DNA from: Diogma glabrata
Taxonomy: Eukaryota; Arthropoda; Insecta; Diptera; Cylindrotomidae
Assembly (NCBI GenBank): GCA_963693315.1
Contig: OY856188.1
Span: 101,682,462 to 101,746,461, forward strand
Direction: 5' to 3'
DNA: 64,000 nucleotides
The position numbers and the translations under genes were made by a program. Below are positions 23,142 through 34,122 of the stretch, one piece after another. Within the stretch, counting starts at the first letter, position 1; each line of letters starts with the position of its first letter. The notes beneath the pieces are model-generated. The model did not search any database and was not told the origin of the DNA. It saw only the letters and a program-made list of their open reading frames with translations.

Positions 23142-25190
23142 TTATATGACAACAGCGTACGCGATCATCTGTATTGAGTTTATTGACAAAATATAGTTGT
23201 AAGTCTGTAGTTTCTTTTGACGGTACACATATTCCAATGCTAGATTAAAGAGTATAGGAAAGATAGCATGACCTTGTCTTAACCCAGAATCAACTTTAAA
23301 AAACTTTGATACTTCGTTCTCTACTTGTACACAGAATTGAGAGTTCTGTACTGTCATTTCGCATAGTGATACCAGTTTACCAGATATTCTCATTGATACC
23401 AGAGCAGACCATTGAGTCTCCTGTTCAAGAGAGTCGTAGGTCTGCCTGAAATCAATGAACAGTACATTCACAGGTATGTTAAACTCTATCTACTTTTCCA
23501 AAATCATCCTTACCGAGAAAAGTGTATCAGTGGTACCTCGGCCTTTCCGGAAGCAACACTCATATTCTCCAAACAGTTGTTCAGCACATAGATTGATTTT
23601 GGCTAGCAAAATGTATGAAAAGATCTTATATGCTTTGCAGAGTAGAGCGATTCACCTGTAGTTTGTGCATTGCAGGCGATTACCTTTTTTATGGATTGCT
23701 ATCAGCATAGCTGAGTACCATTCCTGTGGCATGGTTTCAGTTCGCCAGATCATTTGAACAAGTTCAAACAATCTTAAGGATAGAGTTTCACCACCATGGA
23801 CAATCGTTTCTGATGCTATATCGTCGGTACCAGGTGCTTTATTGCATTTTAATTTTGACAGTGCCGTTTCGAATTCCTCTTTGGTGGGTTCGTCTATATG
23901 TACCTTTGACGCACGAACAAGATTTGCTCGTCGTCCAACTTGTTGCTTGTCATACTTAAGTTGAAAAGATTCTCAAAATAAGCGGCCGAAGTATCTAAAA
24001 TATTTTTAAGGTCTATTTGTAGCTTCCCATCTTCGTTTTGAACAGCTGTCGATCTAGTTTGAGATCCTTTCTTTAAGTTGTTGAAAGAAATTACGCGATT
24101 GATGTTCCTTATTGAAGCTTTCAATCTCCTCACACTTTTTATTCCAACATTCTCTCTTCGTTCGTCTACATAGCTCTGTAACGGCTTGTCTGGCTAGTTT
24201 ATAGTTGTCCTTCGTGGACTTGGTGTTGCGTCCTTGTAGACATTTCAGATAGCAATCTCTTTTGTATTGAATAGCGTTAAGACATGCTTGATCCATCCAT
24301 GGCTTCTGGGAGTGGTTTGGTAGTCGTCAAATTATTCCCTCAGTAGCGTTTAAAACAGCATCTTTGAGCAAATACCATAACTAATCGACGCCTCCTTAAT
24401 GGTTTCTGATTCCTGCAATGTTTCGACTATATGGTTTCGATATCTTTCAGCATTCTTTAGTGATGAAATGTCAAAACGTTTCCGTTGATTGAATTTTGAA
24501 ATGCCTGGATTTGGAAAGTGAAACTTAGTTTTAGCACGTACAAGGAACTAATCACTTCCAATGTATGTACCTCTAAAGAATCGCACATCCAGAACACGAG
24601 AAAAGAAACGTGCTGTCACTAGCACGTAATCAATTTGATTTCGAGTGTTTCCATTCGGTGAGACCTAAGTCTGCTTATGAATCGATGGATGCGGAAAGAA
24701 AGAACTGGCAATTGTCAAATTATTTGATAATGCCAACTCAGTCATTCTCTCACCATTATCATTCGAATTCAAATGCAGGCTGTTGGGGCCCACCACTCTT
24801 CCATAACAGATATCTCTTCCAACCTGCCCATTAAAGTCACAAAGAACCACAATGAAGTCGCGGGTTGGTGTTTGTTTCATAACCTCTTCCAGTGCTATGT
24901 AGAATGTATCCTTCTCGTTGACGGTCTTAGCTTCAGTAGGTGCATGCACGGTCTATTAAGAGAAATATTGTTGTATGTACCGCGTGCCTGCCGGTAAATA
25001 GATGCTCTCATTGACCGGGATGAATTTGGCTATCTAATTTCTTACAGAGCTATGATATCCATCCTATACCTCTCAGCCTCTGTTTCTAGGCTTGTTAAAG
25101 CATCAGGAGCGCTCAGCTGCGCACGTTCCACGTTCCGATTCGGTAGTCTGGTCTTTTTTCATGTCCAGGTACAATTCTGTTTTGTTGTCC
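23142..25190 (-). pseudogene. RTE-clade LINE, 3'-truncated, multiply broken
   Basis: Read on the minus strand from about 25190 down: endonuclease pieces (HAPTEAKTVNEKDTFYIALE, VVLCDFNGQVGRD with the catalytic DFN, then NGNTRNQIDYVLVTARF), a linker (DQACLNAIQYKRDCYLKC, KECWNKKCEEIE-like), the RT entry (EEFETALSKLKCNKAPG, IAIHKKGNRLQCTNYR), then NVLFIDFRQTYDSLE and DSGLRQGHAIFPILFNLALE. Homology stops at AYA near 23155, inside the YADD box, so thumb, C-terminus and tail are missing. Several frameshifts and stops intervene. A second fragment of the same family is at 62905-63550. Confidence 0.8.
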
Positions 25191-25794
25191 GGGGTTAGGG
25201 TGTTAACCTTAGACCCAACTCAAATTGTCGTGAAGGGGTCCGATCTGCATCTTAAGATTACCAGAAACAACCGTTTTACACGTTCATATAGCGATCCGCT
25301 TGATTCAAGACAGACGTCCGCTTCCAGCCGCCCCTAACATGGAGAACAGACGCTTAGGTCGCATTGGTTTTAAGGTATTAATTCGCCTTGATATAGCGTC
25401 ATTGACTAAGCAGTTTTTACCCAGCTTGTCTCCGATACATCAAAAGCTTGTCTCCGATACCTAATTCTGTCAGCGTTACCCAGGCAGCACGGCGTAGACG
25501 TAAAATTTCGGATTTCGCTACCGGGTTAAGAACAGAATTCTATTCCCAGTTAAGAACAGTATTTTATTCGTAATTCTCTTTTCTCCGCAGACAACTTAAT
25601 CTTTAGATTGCAAATTTTCCTACTCGCTATTGTTATTCAGAATACAGAATACAACATAATACTACAACTATTTACTCAGTTTACTAGCAACTTTGATAAT
25701 TAGTGATTACACCACAGCACATTTAGGGAAAAATTTTCGTTCTAAACGAATTTATTTTTTAGTTTTAGCTCGTTTCCTATGAAAGTGTGTTGTT
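25191..25794. other. Junction region, no gene recognised
   Basis: The first part may still belong to the 5' end of the RTE LINE and the last part to the 5' region of LINE A; neither boundary is visible. A + strand frame at 25092-25337 has no recognised motif. Confidence 0.35.
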
Positions 25795-26739
25795 TTGTTA
25801 ATTAATATTGATTTACAGTATTCTGTAATCGTTGACCAAATGGAATCCGCTGATGTTATTAGAGTTGAGCTTGTGGTGAATTCTGATAAGGTAACCTTTG
25901 TATGCATCTACAGGTTTCATGGTCGCAGTCAAGGTATGTTTACTAATGAATTATCTCAATACCTAAGTAGAATCAAATCCAAAAACTTGATAGTATTGGG
26001 TGACATAAACATAAATATCCTAAACCAGCCAGAATCATCCTCTGTGTATCTTTTTATGATGTCATCCTTTGGATTCGACTCGTTGATTAATGAAACCACC
26101 AGGCCTGCTAGTGGTACTTGCATCGACCACATTTTTAATCGTCAATCGTTGGACTGTAGATTTACCCTTCTTACTTTCAAAAAAGTAATTGATTATAATA
26201 AACTAAACAGGGTGTTTGCTGAAGAAAATTGGTCTAAAGTTTTAGCGGAGAGTAATCCTTCATTTGCGTTTGATGAGTTCATGAAAATCCTAACTGCGAA
26301 CATAAACACTTGTCGTAAGAAATTTAAAGTTAAGCATAAAACTACAAAACTACAGCCCTGGCTCTCTGATGATTTATACACGAAAATTCAAAGAAAAAAT
26401 GTTCTCAAAAAACAAAAAATTAAGAAAACCGGCTGTTCTCTTTGCTTACAAGATGAATATTTGGTTTTAACAAAAGAAATTAAAAAACTAGTGAAAATTG
26501 AAAAAGATAATTATTACCGAAACAAATTCATTAAATGTGGGAAAGATATCACAGCGCAATGGAGATTGGTCGACAACATCCTTGGTAGTTCCAAAACTAA
26601 AAAGGAACCAATCACAAAGATAGATTGTAATAATGGCTTAATCACAGAAATTGCACAATGCTTTAATGATTTCTTTCTTAATGCGACATATGATCATAGA
26701 ACTAAAATCAATAGGCGCATAGGTATACAGTTTTTTTGA
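25795..26739 (+). pseudogene. LINE A endonuclease/linker part
   Basis: Encodes SDKVTFVCIYRF, NLIVLGDININIL (DxN of the endonuclease) and GTCIDHIF; a segment that should carry the last catalytic His block appears shortened after CRFTLLTF. The linker continues through QPWLSDDLYTKIQ and YYRNKFIKCGKDITAQW to FFLNATYDHRT. The frame ends at 26739 because of an indel in a T-run near 26730; the next segment continues in another frame. The listed start is simply the first Met of the open frame; the true start is probably upstream. Confidence 0.75.
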
Positions 26740-26779
26740 ACAGGAGAAGTTTAACCCAAAAACTTTCTTTTTCATCCTT

Positions 26780-27343
26780 GCTACATCAACTGAATTGCTT
26801 TCCAGCATATCTCAGCTCAAAAACAAACCCTCACGTGGATGTGATGGACTTGATAACATTACTATTAAATGTATAGCACCTTTGATTGTGGATGTTTTAA
26901 AGCATATTTTTAACACAAGTATGGAATGCGGTATTTTCCCAGAAAGTTTGAAAAAGGCTAATTGTTCCCATTCACAAAAAAGGTGATAGGGCATTGGTGG
27001 AAAATTATCGCCCAATCTCATTGCTGTCTTCTATTAGTAAAATTTTTGAAAAAACTCTTAAATCAAGGTTAGCAAAATTTCTAAATATGTCAGGCTTCTT
27101 TAGTGGGGCTCAGTTTGGGTTAGGGACAATTATGAAACATAAAATGCGCTGTTAACATTTCTAAATCGATTTTTGCCAGTATAAATAAGAACAAGTTCAC
27201 TGCTTGCCTGTTTATCTATATCATTAAGGCGTTTGATATGGTCGACCATGAACTTCTTCTTGATAAACTCCATAGAATTGGGTTTCGTGGATGCATCAAT
27301 TCCTGGTTTCGTTCATACCTTTCTAATAGACAACAAGCTGTAA
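26780..27343 (+). pseudogene. LINE A reverse transcriptase, N-terminal half
   Basis: In successive frames: LSSISQLKNKPSRGCDGLDN, then IVPIHKKGDRALVENYRPIS and LLSSISKIFEKTLKSRL, then ACLFIDIIKAFDMVDHELL (the first catalytic Asp block) and SWFRSYLSNRQQAV. At least two indels break it (near 26960 and 27130). The reading ends at 27343, the TAA target duplication of the Harbinger element, and resumes at 41107. Confidence 0.8.
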
Positions 27344-27403
27344 AGGGCCCAATTCACCTGCAAGCATGCTTGAACAGCACAGCTGTCAAACGTGCTTGTA
27401 TAG
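27344..27403 (+). repeat. Harbinger left terminal inverted repeat (60 bp)
   Basis: Sixty bases identical, in inverse, to 41047-41106. It contains CAAGCATGCTTG and ends in GTATAG. The preceding TAA is the left target duplication. Confidence 0.95.
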
Positions 27404-28183
27404 TAATTAAACAAGCATTTTGATAGTGTATGGTAGTGATTGAAGCCCAAGTAATAATTCTTAGAGCTATAAGTGTCGTGACGCTGTCTAAAGCTCTAAA
27501 AAAGTACCTATGTTGCTTGTAGAGTGATTTTACTTTGTAGAGTGATACTTGAAGCTCTAAAAACAATTAATGTTGCTTTATAAAGGAGTTTCTACAAACT
27601 CTTAGCTCTAATAAGATGTAGAGCAGGAAGTTACTATATTAGCTTTACATTAGCATAATAATCTTATTTAGAGCTTTAAAATCAAAGTAGTACAGCACCA
27701 CTTGTTATAGACCTATAAGCTCTATTTCACCTTTGCAACAGAAAAACAAGCTATTATAAAGCTTTATTAAAGCTATTCGCATTATTAAATCTAACTCTAA
27801 TAAAGTGTCAACGTATGTTTACATTTTATTTTATTTATTTATTTATTATTATTATCATTATAAAACGATACAGTTAAGGCAAGCCTTCTCAAAGTATGTA
27901 CCGAGTGATATACATTTACAAGTAATTAACAAGTTATTAACATTAAGGAAAGGACAATACAATTATTGAAATGAGACATAATAATTACTTAATACTGACA
28001 TACTGATATTCACAACACTAATAATACTTATATATTTATAAATTGAAATATTCAGTAAATTCTACCAAACAACAATGTATGTACTTAATAATAAAGATGG
28101 ATAGTGGTTTGAAAATGATAAAAAATGAAAAAAAAATGTACAAAAATGTATGATTGAAATAAAAAATTTAATAATTCAATAAT

Positions 28184-29605
28184 TCAATGGCTTGATTTGA
28201 CAAAATGGCTAAAGCAGTTTCTTTTAAATATGCCAAGAGTATTTGAGCATTTTGTATGTTCAGGAAGATTATTGTAGATGTTAATACCATGAACGAAAAT
28301 AGAGTCTGAAAATTGTTTACACGAGTATCTGCTACTAAGAGACTGAAGTCTACGTGTGCGCATGGAAGAACCAAACTGTAACAAAGAAGATAAATAAGAC
28401 GGATGATGGACATGCAAGATCTTAAATAAAAAGCAACACATACGGTACTGTAAATAAGAAAAGAACTTGCAACCGAGTATTTGCGTAGCATAATTCGAGA
28501 CATGATCATACCGCTTAAGTTTATGGACATAACGTGTACAATTGTTAAATGCGACTTGCAGCGATCTTTTAGAATCAAAGTCGGAATTGTAAAACAGAAC
28601 ATCACAATATGTAAAGAGTGGTACAATTAGAGCTTTGATAAACAGCAAGCGTATATTTAAAGGAACAAAGTGTTGAAATTGACACAAGCAATGTAGAGAA
28701 AAATTTACTTTACGACAAACTTGATTTATGTGATCAGACCATGTGAGAGTATTATTAAAAGTTACACCAAGATTCTTCACAGTGTCAGTAAATTGAAGTT
28801 GGACACCGTTTAAGAACAATGGAGGTAACACAATGTCAAGGCGACGCTTGTATATAAAAATACACTGTGTTTTAATAGCATTAAGTGAGAGTCCATTTGA
28901 GCTAGACCACCTAGCAACAGAGGCCAAATCTTCATTGATTTGATCAAATGCACCATTAATAGCCTTAAATTGTGCAAAATGGTACATTTGACCGTCATCA
29001 GCATATAAATGAAGTGAGCAAAAGTTAATGTGATCAGGTACACCAGAAGATAGCGGAAGAGGAAACGAAATGTTATCTCCAATACGCACACTTTGACGTC
29101 GATCAGCCAAATAAGAAACTAGGAATCGGACAGCAAATGGTGAAAATCCAAAGTAAAGCCATAATTTTTGCACCAGGCACTCATGATCAATTGAATCAAA
29201 AGCATGCGTAAAATCTAGTAGGATTAAAATAGAAAATTTAGATTCATTGAGTTTACTACCAATGTCAAATACTATTTTAGAAAGCGCAGTAGAAGTACTA
29301 TAGTTTTTACGAAATCCTGATTGAAAATCATATAATAAATTATTATCCTCGATGTAACTTTCCATTTGATTCTTAAGCAGTACTTCAAAAACTTTCGATA
29401 AAACTGGTGAAATGCTTATTGGACGATAATTACCAATCGAAGAAGGTTCTTTAGTTTTCGGTATAGGTAACACAGTCGAATGTTTCCAATCATATGGAAA
29501 AACACATTTAGTAATACACGAGTTATAAACATAAGTAATATAGGGCAATATATATGGAAGGATATGTATATGGAACAAAACAATAACAACAATACAATGG
29601 AACAA
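28184..29605 (-). pseudogene. LINE B reverse transcriptase (473-aa frame)
   Basis: A long open frame with KHSTVLPIPKTKEPSSIGNY then RPISISPVLSKVFEVLL, GFRKNYSTSTAL, ILILLDFTHAFDSIDHECL (catalytic Asp), SSGVPDHINFCSLHLYADDG (catalytic YADD) and the C-terminal NNLPEHTKCSNTLGIFKR. Between SSGVP and the YADD block the usual glutamine-glycine motif and about 20 residues are missing, an in-frame deletion that should abolish activity although the frame is otherwise intact. The first ~20 residues come from a small insertion of ATATGGAACAA-like repeats at about 29540-29625 and are not native. Confidence 0.82.
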
Positions 29606-30570
29606 TATATATGGAACAAAAATTTAAGGCTTATATTATCAGAACCGATCGCATTACTCGAAATGGAACATGCTGCATAATACACATCAGACTCCGTAAC
29701 ATGAATAAAATTAAAAGCGCTGGGATTATCAATATTACCATATGGTAGTGGAAGAACAACGGGAGACGTTTTTAAAGTTATAAAATATTCGTTGAAATCA
29801 TCAGCAGAATATTTGGAATCAGAACTAACTGACGTAGACTCATAGAGATTCAGTGAACGTAGAGTTTTCCACACATTTTGATTACTCTTATTGAGACAAT
29901 TCGAGAAATAATTTTCTTTGGCTTTGCGAATGAGATCAGTAACTTTATTACGAAATTTACGAAATATAATTAAGTCTCTGTTATTACGGCTGAGTATCCA
30001 GATTCTATAGGCCTTATCACGAATAGAAATCCAATACAAAATTTGTTGATTTATCCAAGAGGTAGAAGTGTCTTTAGAAATCAATTTACATTTCAACGGT
30101 ACACACATATCATAAAGATGTAATACTAATTCAGAGATGAATTTAACTTGGGAATCACAATCAAGAATATGATAGATTTGATCCCACGGTAGTTGTAAGA
30201 TGGTCTGGTGGAGTAATTCAAAATTCAGTACTGACATATCTCGAACCAAGTGAAAATTATTTGGTGGCTTTGGTAGTCTGTAATTATATGACATATACAC
30301 AAGATCATGATCAGCAATACCAGGCAGTGCAGATTGACCGAACATCATTATCCTTGATCTATTAACCTCAGGAATAATAATAAGATCAAGAAGAGCTGCT
30401 AATCGAGTTGGATTATAAGGAATTGAATAGAGAGCAGAAGAAATTAATAGATTTTTAAAATTTCTTATTGGTAGTGAGGGATTTAAAGAACACATATCAA
30501 AATTAAAATCACCCATAAGAATGGTATGGCTGTATTGTGATAACATAGGCTCAATAGCAGATGCGATATC
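29416..30570 (-). pseudogene. LINE B endonuclease C-terminus and linker
   Basis: Encodes ASAIEPMLSQYSHTILMGDF (catalytic DFN follows), TRLAALLDLIIIPE, GIADHDLVYMSYN (catalytic DH), then the linker with SWINQQILYWISIRDKAYR, RKAKENYFSNCLNKSN and NAIGSDNISLKFL, after which the small repeat insertion at 29540-29625 shifts the frame into the RT. The upstream part of the domain is at 32031-32256. Confidence 0.78.
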
Positions 30571-32030
30571 ATGGTGTCCACCAGGTATGGAATTCTGGAA
30601 AGTCAGGGAATTTTATTTTGGTCAGGGAAAGTCATGGAAAGTCATGGAATTTTTGTTATTTTCTGGAAAAATTACTTTTACAATTTATTTTACTTATATC
30701 TCTTTTATAAGTTTTTAAAATATTTTTGTAAGCGACATAGTTTATATTAATACAATCTATGTTATCTAATGTTATATTTTGAATGTCAGTTCTTAAAATT
30801 TTTTTGATACTCTAAATTTTATGTAAACGTTCAAATTAATATTTTTTCGTCGATGTGCAAAAGATCCCTTTACATTCTGTCACTATGACAGCTGTGATCT
30901 CAACAATTACTAATCAGGTACTAACTAACTGGCAAGAGAATATATTTATAAAAAACAATGAGATCAGCAACAGTGCGATGAAGTTCAAGGGCATCAAGAT
31001 TTGCTGTTAAATTTCGATCACGCACAAATCTAATATGATGCTTTGAACAGACTCTAATACAGCCATTAGGGAAACAGATGCAGCGCTCAAACTTGACTTC
31101 AATACTTCATACAGGGGCGCATATAGGACTTATAAATATTAAGTCAATAATGTGGAGTGAAATATTTTTTAACTTTACACATGCTCATTCTTATTGTTAT
31201 TAAATGAACGATTTATAGTAAGTCATCTGCAATGGTGAATGGTCCCAATAAACGGATGCTTTCGCATTAACGTATTTAATCTCCACACATATTGTTTGAA
31301 ATATCGTTGGAAAACTCAGTTTTTAAACTAAAAAAAATAGCTGTATTTTTGGAATTAAACTTGATCAAATTTTGATTACCACAATCGGAATTTTGAGCTA
31401 CTAGTTTACTTTTAGTGCTGCATGAGTGCGGTGAGCAATAATTTGTGCTTTTTTACCATCTGCAAAACTATTTATCGGGTTACTGTGGATTTACAATAGT
31501 TCGTTTATATAAATTAAAAATAGAGTGGGGACAAAATTAGCACTAGAGTGCACCAGCTTTAATTAATTTAGACACAAAAGAAAAGCCATCTTAGTAAATG
31601 TTGTAAATTTCGCAATATTCTACAAATACGTTATGGATGATCATTTTTCTAAGGAGATCAAATTAATGTTACCCGAGCTTGCTACATTGTTGTACCAAGT
31701 TTGGACTGACGTCCTGGGACCAAAATTTGTAGTTTTGACAATGATGATTGAAAGTAAAGCTATTAAAATTGCTGAATTGCAATTGTACAACCGGCCCTAA
31801 GTCTTTTATGTAATTAATTATTTATCAGAATTTTAAATATTTTGTATATCTTTGTTGGAATTAAAACATGTCTCATGTTATGTAACATCGACTCAATCAA
31901 AACATTTTAGTTTTTTTTGTTTACAAAATTATTAGTTTTATTTTAAAAAAGTCATGGAGTTTTCATTTTTTTGGTCTGGAAAGTCATGGAAAGTCAGGGA
32001 ATTTGGTTTCGAAAAAATAGTGGACACCAT
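30571..32030. mobile_element. 1.46-kb TIR element, ends ATGGTGTCCA, GATATC duplication
   Basis: Terminal inverted repeats ATGGTGTCCA and TGGACACCAT (a further C/G may belong). GATATC flanks both ends (30565-30570 and 32032-32037) and is present once in the restored LINE B reading. Just inside each end the phrase GGAAAGTCAGGGAATTT occurs with GGAAAGTCATGGAA variants, pointing inward on both sides. No transposase frame is present. The superfamily is not certain; the short duplication argues against hAT. Confidence 0.75.
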
Positions 32031-32256
32031 GGATATCCTCCACATCACCAACGCAAACTGGGGGTGGATTATAAAAAATACCAACCACTATCTTAGATCC
32101 TACAACCGATATTTCAATAAATAGATACTCAAGTTTAGCAGTAGTAGACTTAGAAGATTTACTTACAACTTTAACTTTCAAACCTTGACGAATATAGAAA
32201 GCTACACCACCACATGCCTTACCAATACAATACAATAAAGGATTAATATGTATCAT
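32031..32256 (-). pseudogene. LINE B endonuclease, N-terminal remainder
   Basis: Minus-strand peptide with GKACGGVAFYIRQGLKVKVV, LEYLFIEISVVGSKIVVGIF, YNPP and VGDVEDI, matching the middle of LINE endonucleases (GGVAFYIR and GIFYNPP blocks). It stops at the TIR element and continues at 30570 after that element is taken out. The true N-terminus is missing (5' truncation). Confidence 0.75.
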
Positions 32257-33270
32257 GATTCATGAAGCTCTGTATTGGTGTAACTTGTCATCATCTTCGT
32301 TTTTATAAAGATGGAGTGTAAAATGTATCGCCATAATGACCAAAATTATTTTAATAACTATTTTTTATAACTATGTATTTTGAATTTATCACGTATTACG
32401 ATAACTGGATTTTTGTTGACGACCATTTATAACTTAGGATAAGTTTTAAATTTTAAAAATAAATTCCCCAAAATAAATTCATTTGACATAACCTGAAACT
32501 GTCAAAAATGCTACAAAAAATTCATAATTGTATAACAATTATTTTATTTTCCAGAAATTATACAATATTTACCAAGGGCGCATTGAAATGTAGGTCTTAT
32601 ATTATCAGGTTTTACCATAAAAATTAATTGGTACTTAAAATTCCCATACAAATTCAAAAAAATCATAATTATATTATTTATTTAAAATATTATTTAATTT
32701 ATTTCCGCGACATATAATATATAAAAGTTGAGAGAAAACTTAACACCAACATATTTTGGAACCATGTCGAATATGGATTAGTTTTATAATTAAAAAGTTT
32801 TATTAAAAGAAACTATTTGTATTTGTTTTCATAAGAAAACGTCAAAATTAATCCTGATAGTAACTCTTAAAAACTCTAACACACAGCTGTTATATAGCTA
32901 AAATAGCTCTATTATATATTATTAAACCACTTGTTCAGAGTTATCTGAAGGAGAAATAAGCTGTAAAAGTAGCAAATTTTGCATCATAACAGCTCTGTTA
33001 GAGCACTGGCAGCGCTACTCCAGCAAAATATAAAGCTATCAGCTCTATAGTTTAGCTCTAGAGCACTGTGAAAGCTTATATAAAACTGAAATTGTTACTT
33101 GGGAGGCTTGTGCAATCTTTCAAAAATGATTGACGAAATATCAAACATGTTTGATTTTTCACTGCAAGCATCAGTTTGCACAAGCATGCTTGCGCGTGTG
33201 TGTATATTTATGATTGTCATCTTGTTTTATTTTTTTTTTAAATGTTTGAAATTTATATTTAAAAACAAAA
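32257..33270. other. Remainder of the CCCAAGTAA element and Harbinger 5' flank
   Basis: No gene. 32800-33103 is dense in AGCTCT words (see the CCCAAGTAA element). 33104-33270 is Harbinger sequence ahead of the MADF start and holds further CAAGCATGCTTG and GCAAGCAT words. Confidence 0.5.
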
Positions 33271-33507
33271 ATGGCGGGTCTTACCGGTAATGTAAAGTTT
33301 ATGACCGAATTTATTGAATTGTATAGAGATTGTCCTTGTTTATGGAGAATAAAATGCGCCGAATATAAAGACGAGTATAAAAGAGAACAGTGTTATTCAG
33401 TGCTATTTTCTAAATTACAAGAAATAGAACCAACAGCTGATCGCTAGAAACCGCTAGAAAAAAAAATTAATATATTAAGAACAAATTACAGACGGGAACT
33501 GAAAAAG
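33271..33507 (+). pseudogene. Harbinger MADF-BESS gene, exon 1 (MADF domain)
   Basis: Starts ATG at 33271 (MAGLTGNVKFMTEFIELYRD) and gives a MADF domain: CPCLWRIKCAEYKDEYKR, CYSVLFSKL and, after a single TAG following PTADR, LEKKINILRTNYRRELKK in the same frame, ending at a GTAATC donor. Exon length is 237 bases, phase 0. MADF is a Myb/SANT-like helix domain; in PIF/Harbinger elements this partner protein binds DNA and helps import and load the transposase. A 9-base CGCTAGAAA duplication around the stop suggests slippage. The following intron was invaded by repeat S and LINEs C and D. Confidence 0.82.
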
Positions 33508-33535
33508 GTAATCAAATTATCAAAAGTTAATCAAA

Positions 33536-33905
33536 AGGTAATCCCCGCAGGAGGGATCGATTTTGATCGATTATGGTCAATGTTGATCTACGGGTCTGAC
33601 CACCCTGCGTACTCCAGTCTCTGCCATTGACATATGAGTTAGCGTGAGATACCACATACCACTGGAAATGGCAGGAGATATCATTAGCCAAGATGATATC
33701 TTAGGGTGCTGACGGACGAACTTTAATTAGTCAACGGCAGCACTTCCAGCACGTCTTAGCTTTGCAGCGTTCCGTAGTGGTACCGCGCGTTAACTCTTCC
33801 GAGGAATCCGACCAACACATAATTATGTGTGGGCTTTGTGCCTCGATTGAGGTGGTGAGCGGTGCGTCTGGGGTTCGCTGCATCAGCTGGATTATTGGCA
33901 ATTAG
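33536..33905 (-). repeat. Dispersed repeat S, copy 1
   Basis: About 370 bases matching, in inverse, 47480-47790: shared words include GAGGGATC, GTACTCCAGTC, CATTAGCCAAG, TAATTATGTGTG. A third partial copy is at 58805-58950. It is GC-richer than the surroundings and noncoding. It could be a SINE or a LINE untranslated region; no internal Pol III boxes were identified with confidence. Confidence 0.6.
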
Positions 33906-34122
33906 TTTTGTTTTGTTTTCTGCAAATTTCTCACAATTTGTTTTTCACTTATTATTTTGTTGAAATATTGGCATATGTCATATTTTATTGTATGATAAGA
34001 TTTTTTTGCTTAGTTATTCTTTAATAAAACATAAAAAAATAAAATAAACTTTTTGATATATGTACAACATAAAAAATATAAGTCTGCAAGTGGTAAAGCA
34101 AATATGCGCAATCCACCCGCCC

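Larger units (their letters stand above)
27816..32256 (-). mobile_element. LINE B, 5'-truncated, interrupted by a TIR element
   Basis: Minus-strand LINE. Its 3' tail is the (ATAA)n-like run at about 27820-27860; RT, endonuclease and the start of the protein follow leftward to rightward at 28184-29605, 29416-30570 and 32031-32256. The 5' end is lost inside the endonuclease near YCIGKACGGVAFYIRQG. Taking out 30571-32031 joins VGDVEDI to ASAIEPMLSQYSHTILMGDF in frame. The LINE interrupts the CCCAAGTAA element. Confidence 0.85.
27446..33103. mobile_element. DNA element with CCCAAGTAAYAATT ends and AGCTCT arrays
   Basis: Left end CCCAAGTAATAATT and right end AATTGTTACTTGGG are inverted repeats of 14 bases with one mismatch. 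Near each end (27446-27815 and about 32800-33103) AGCTCT, AGAGCT and AAAGCT words occur densely in both orientations, as clustered protein-binding sites would. There is no transposase frame; the middle is occupied by LINE B. AG precedes and follows the ends, but no longer duplication is evident. It lies in the 5' flank of the Harbinger MADF gene. Confidence 0.6.
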
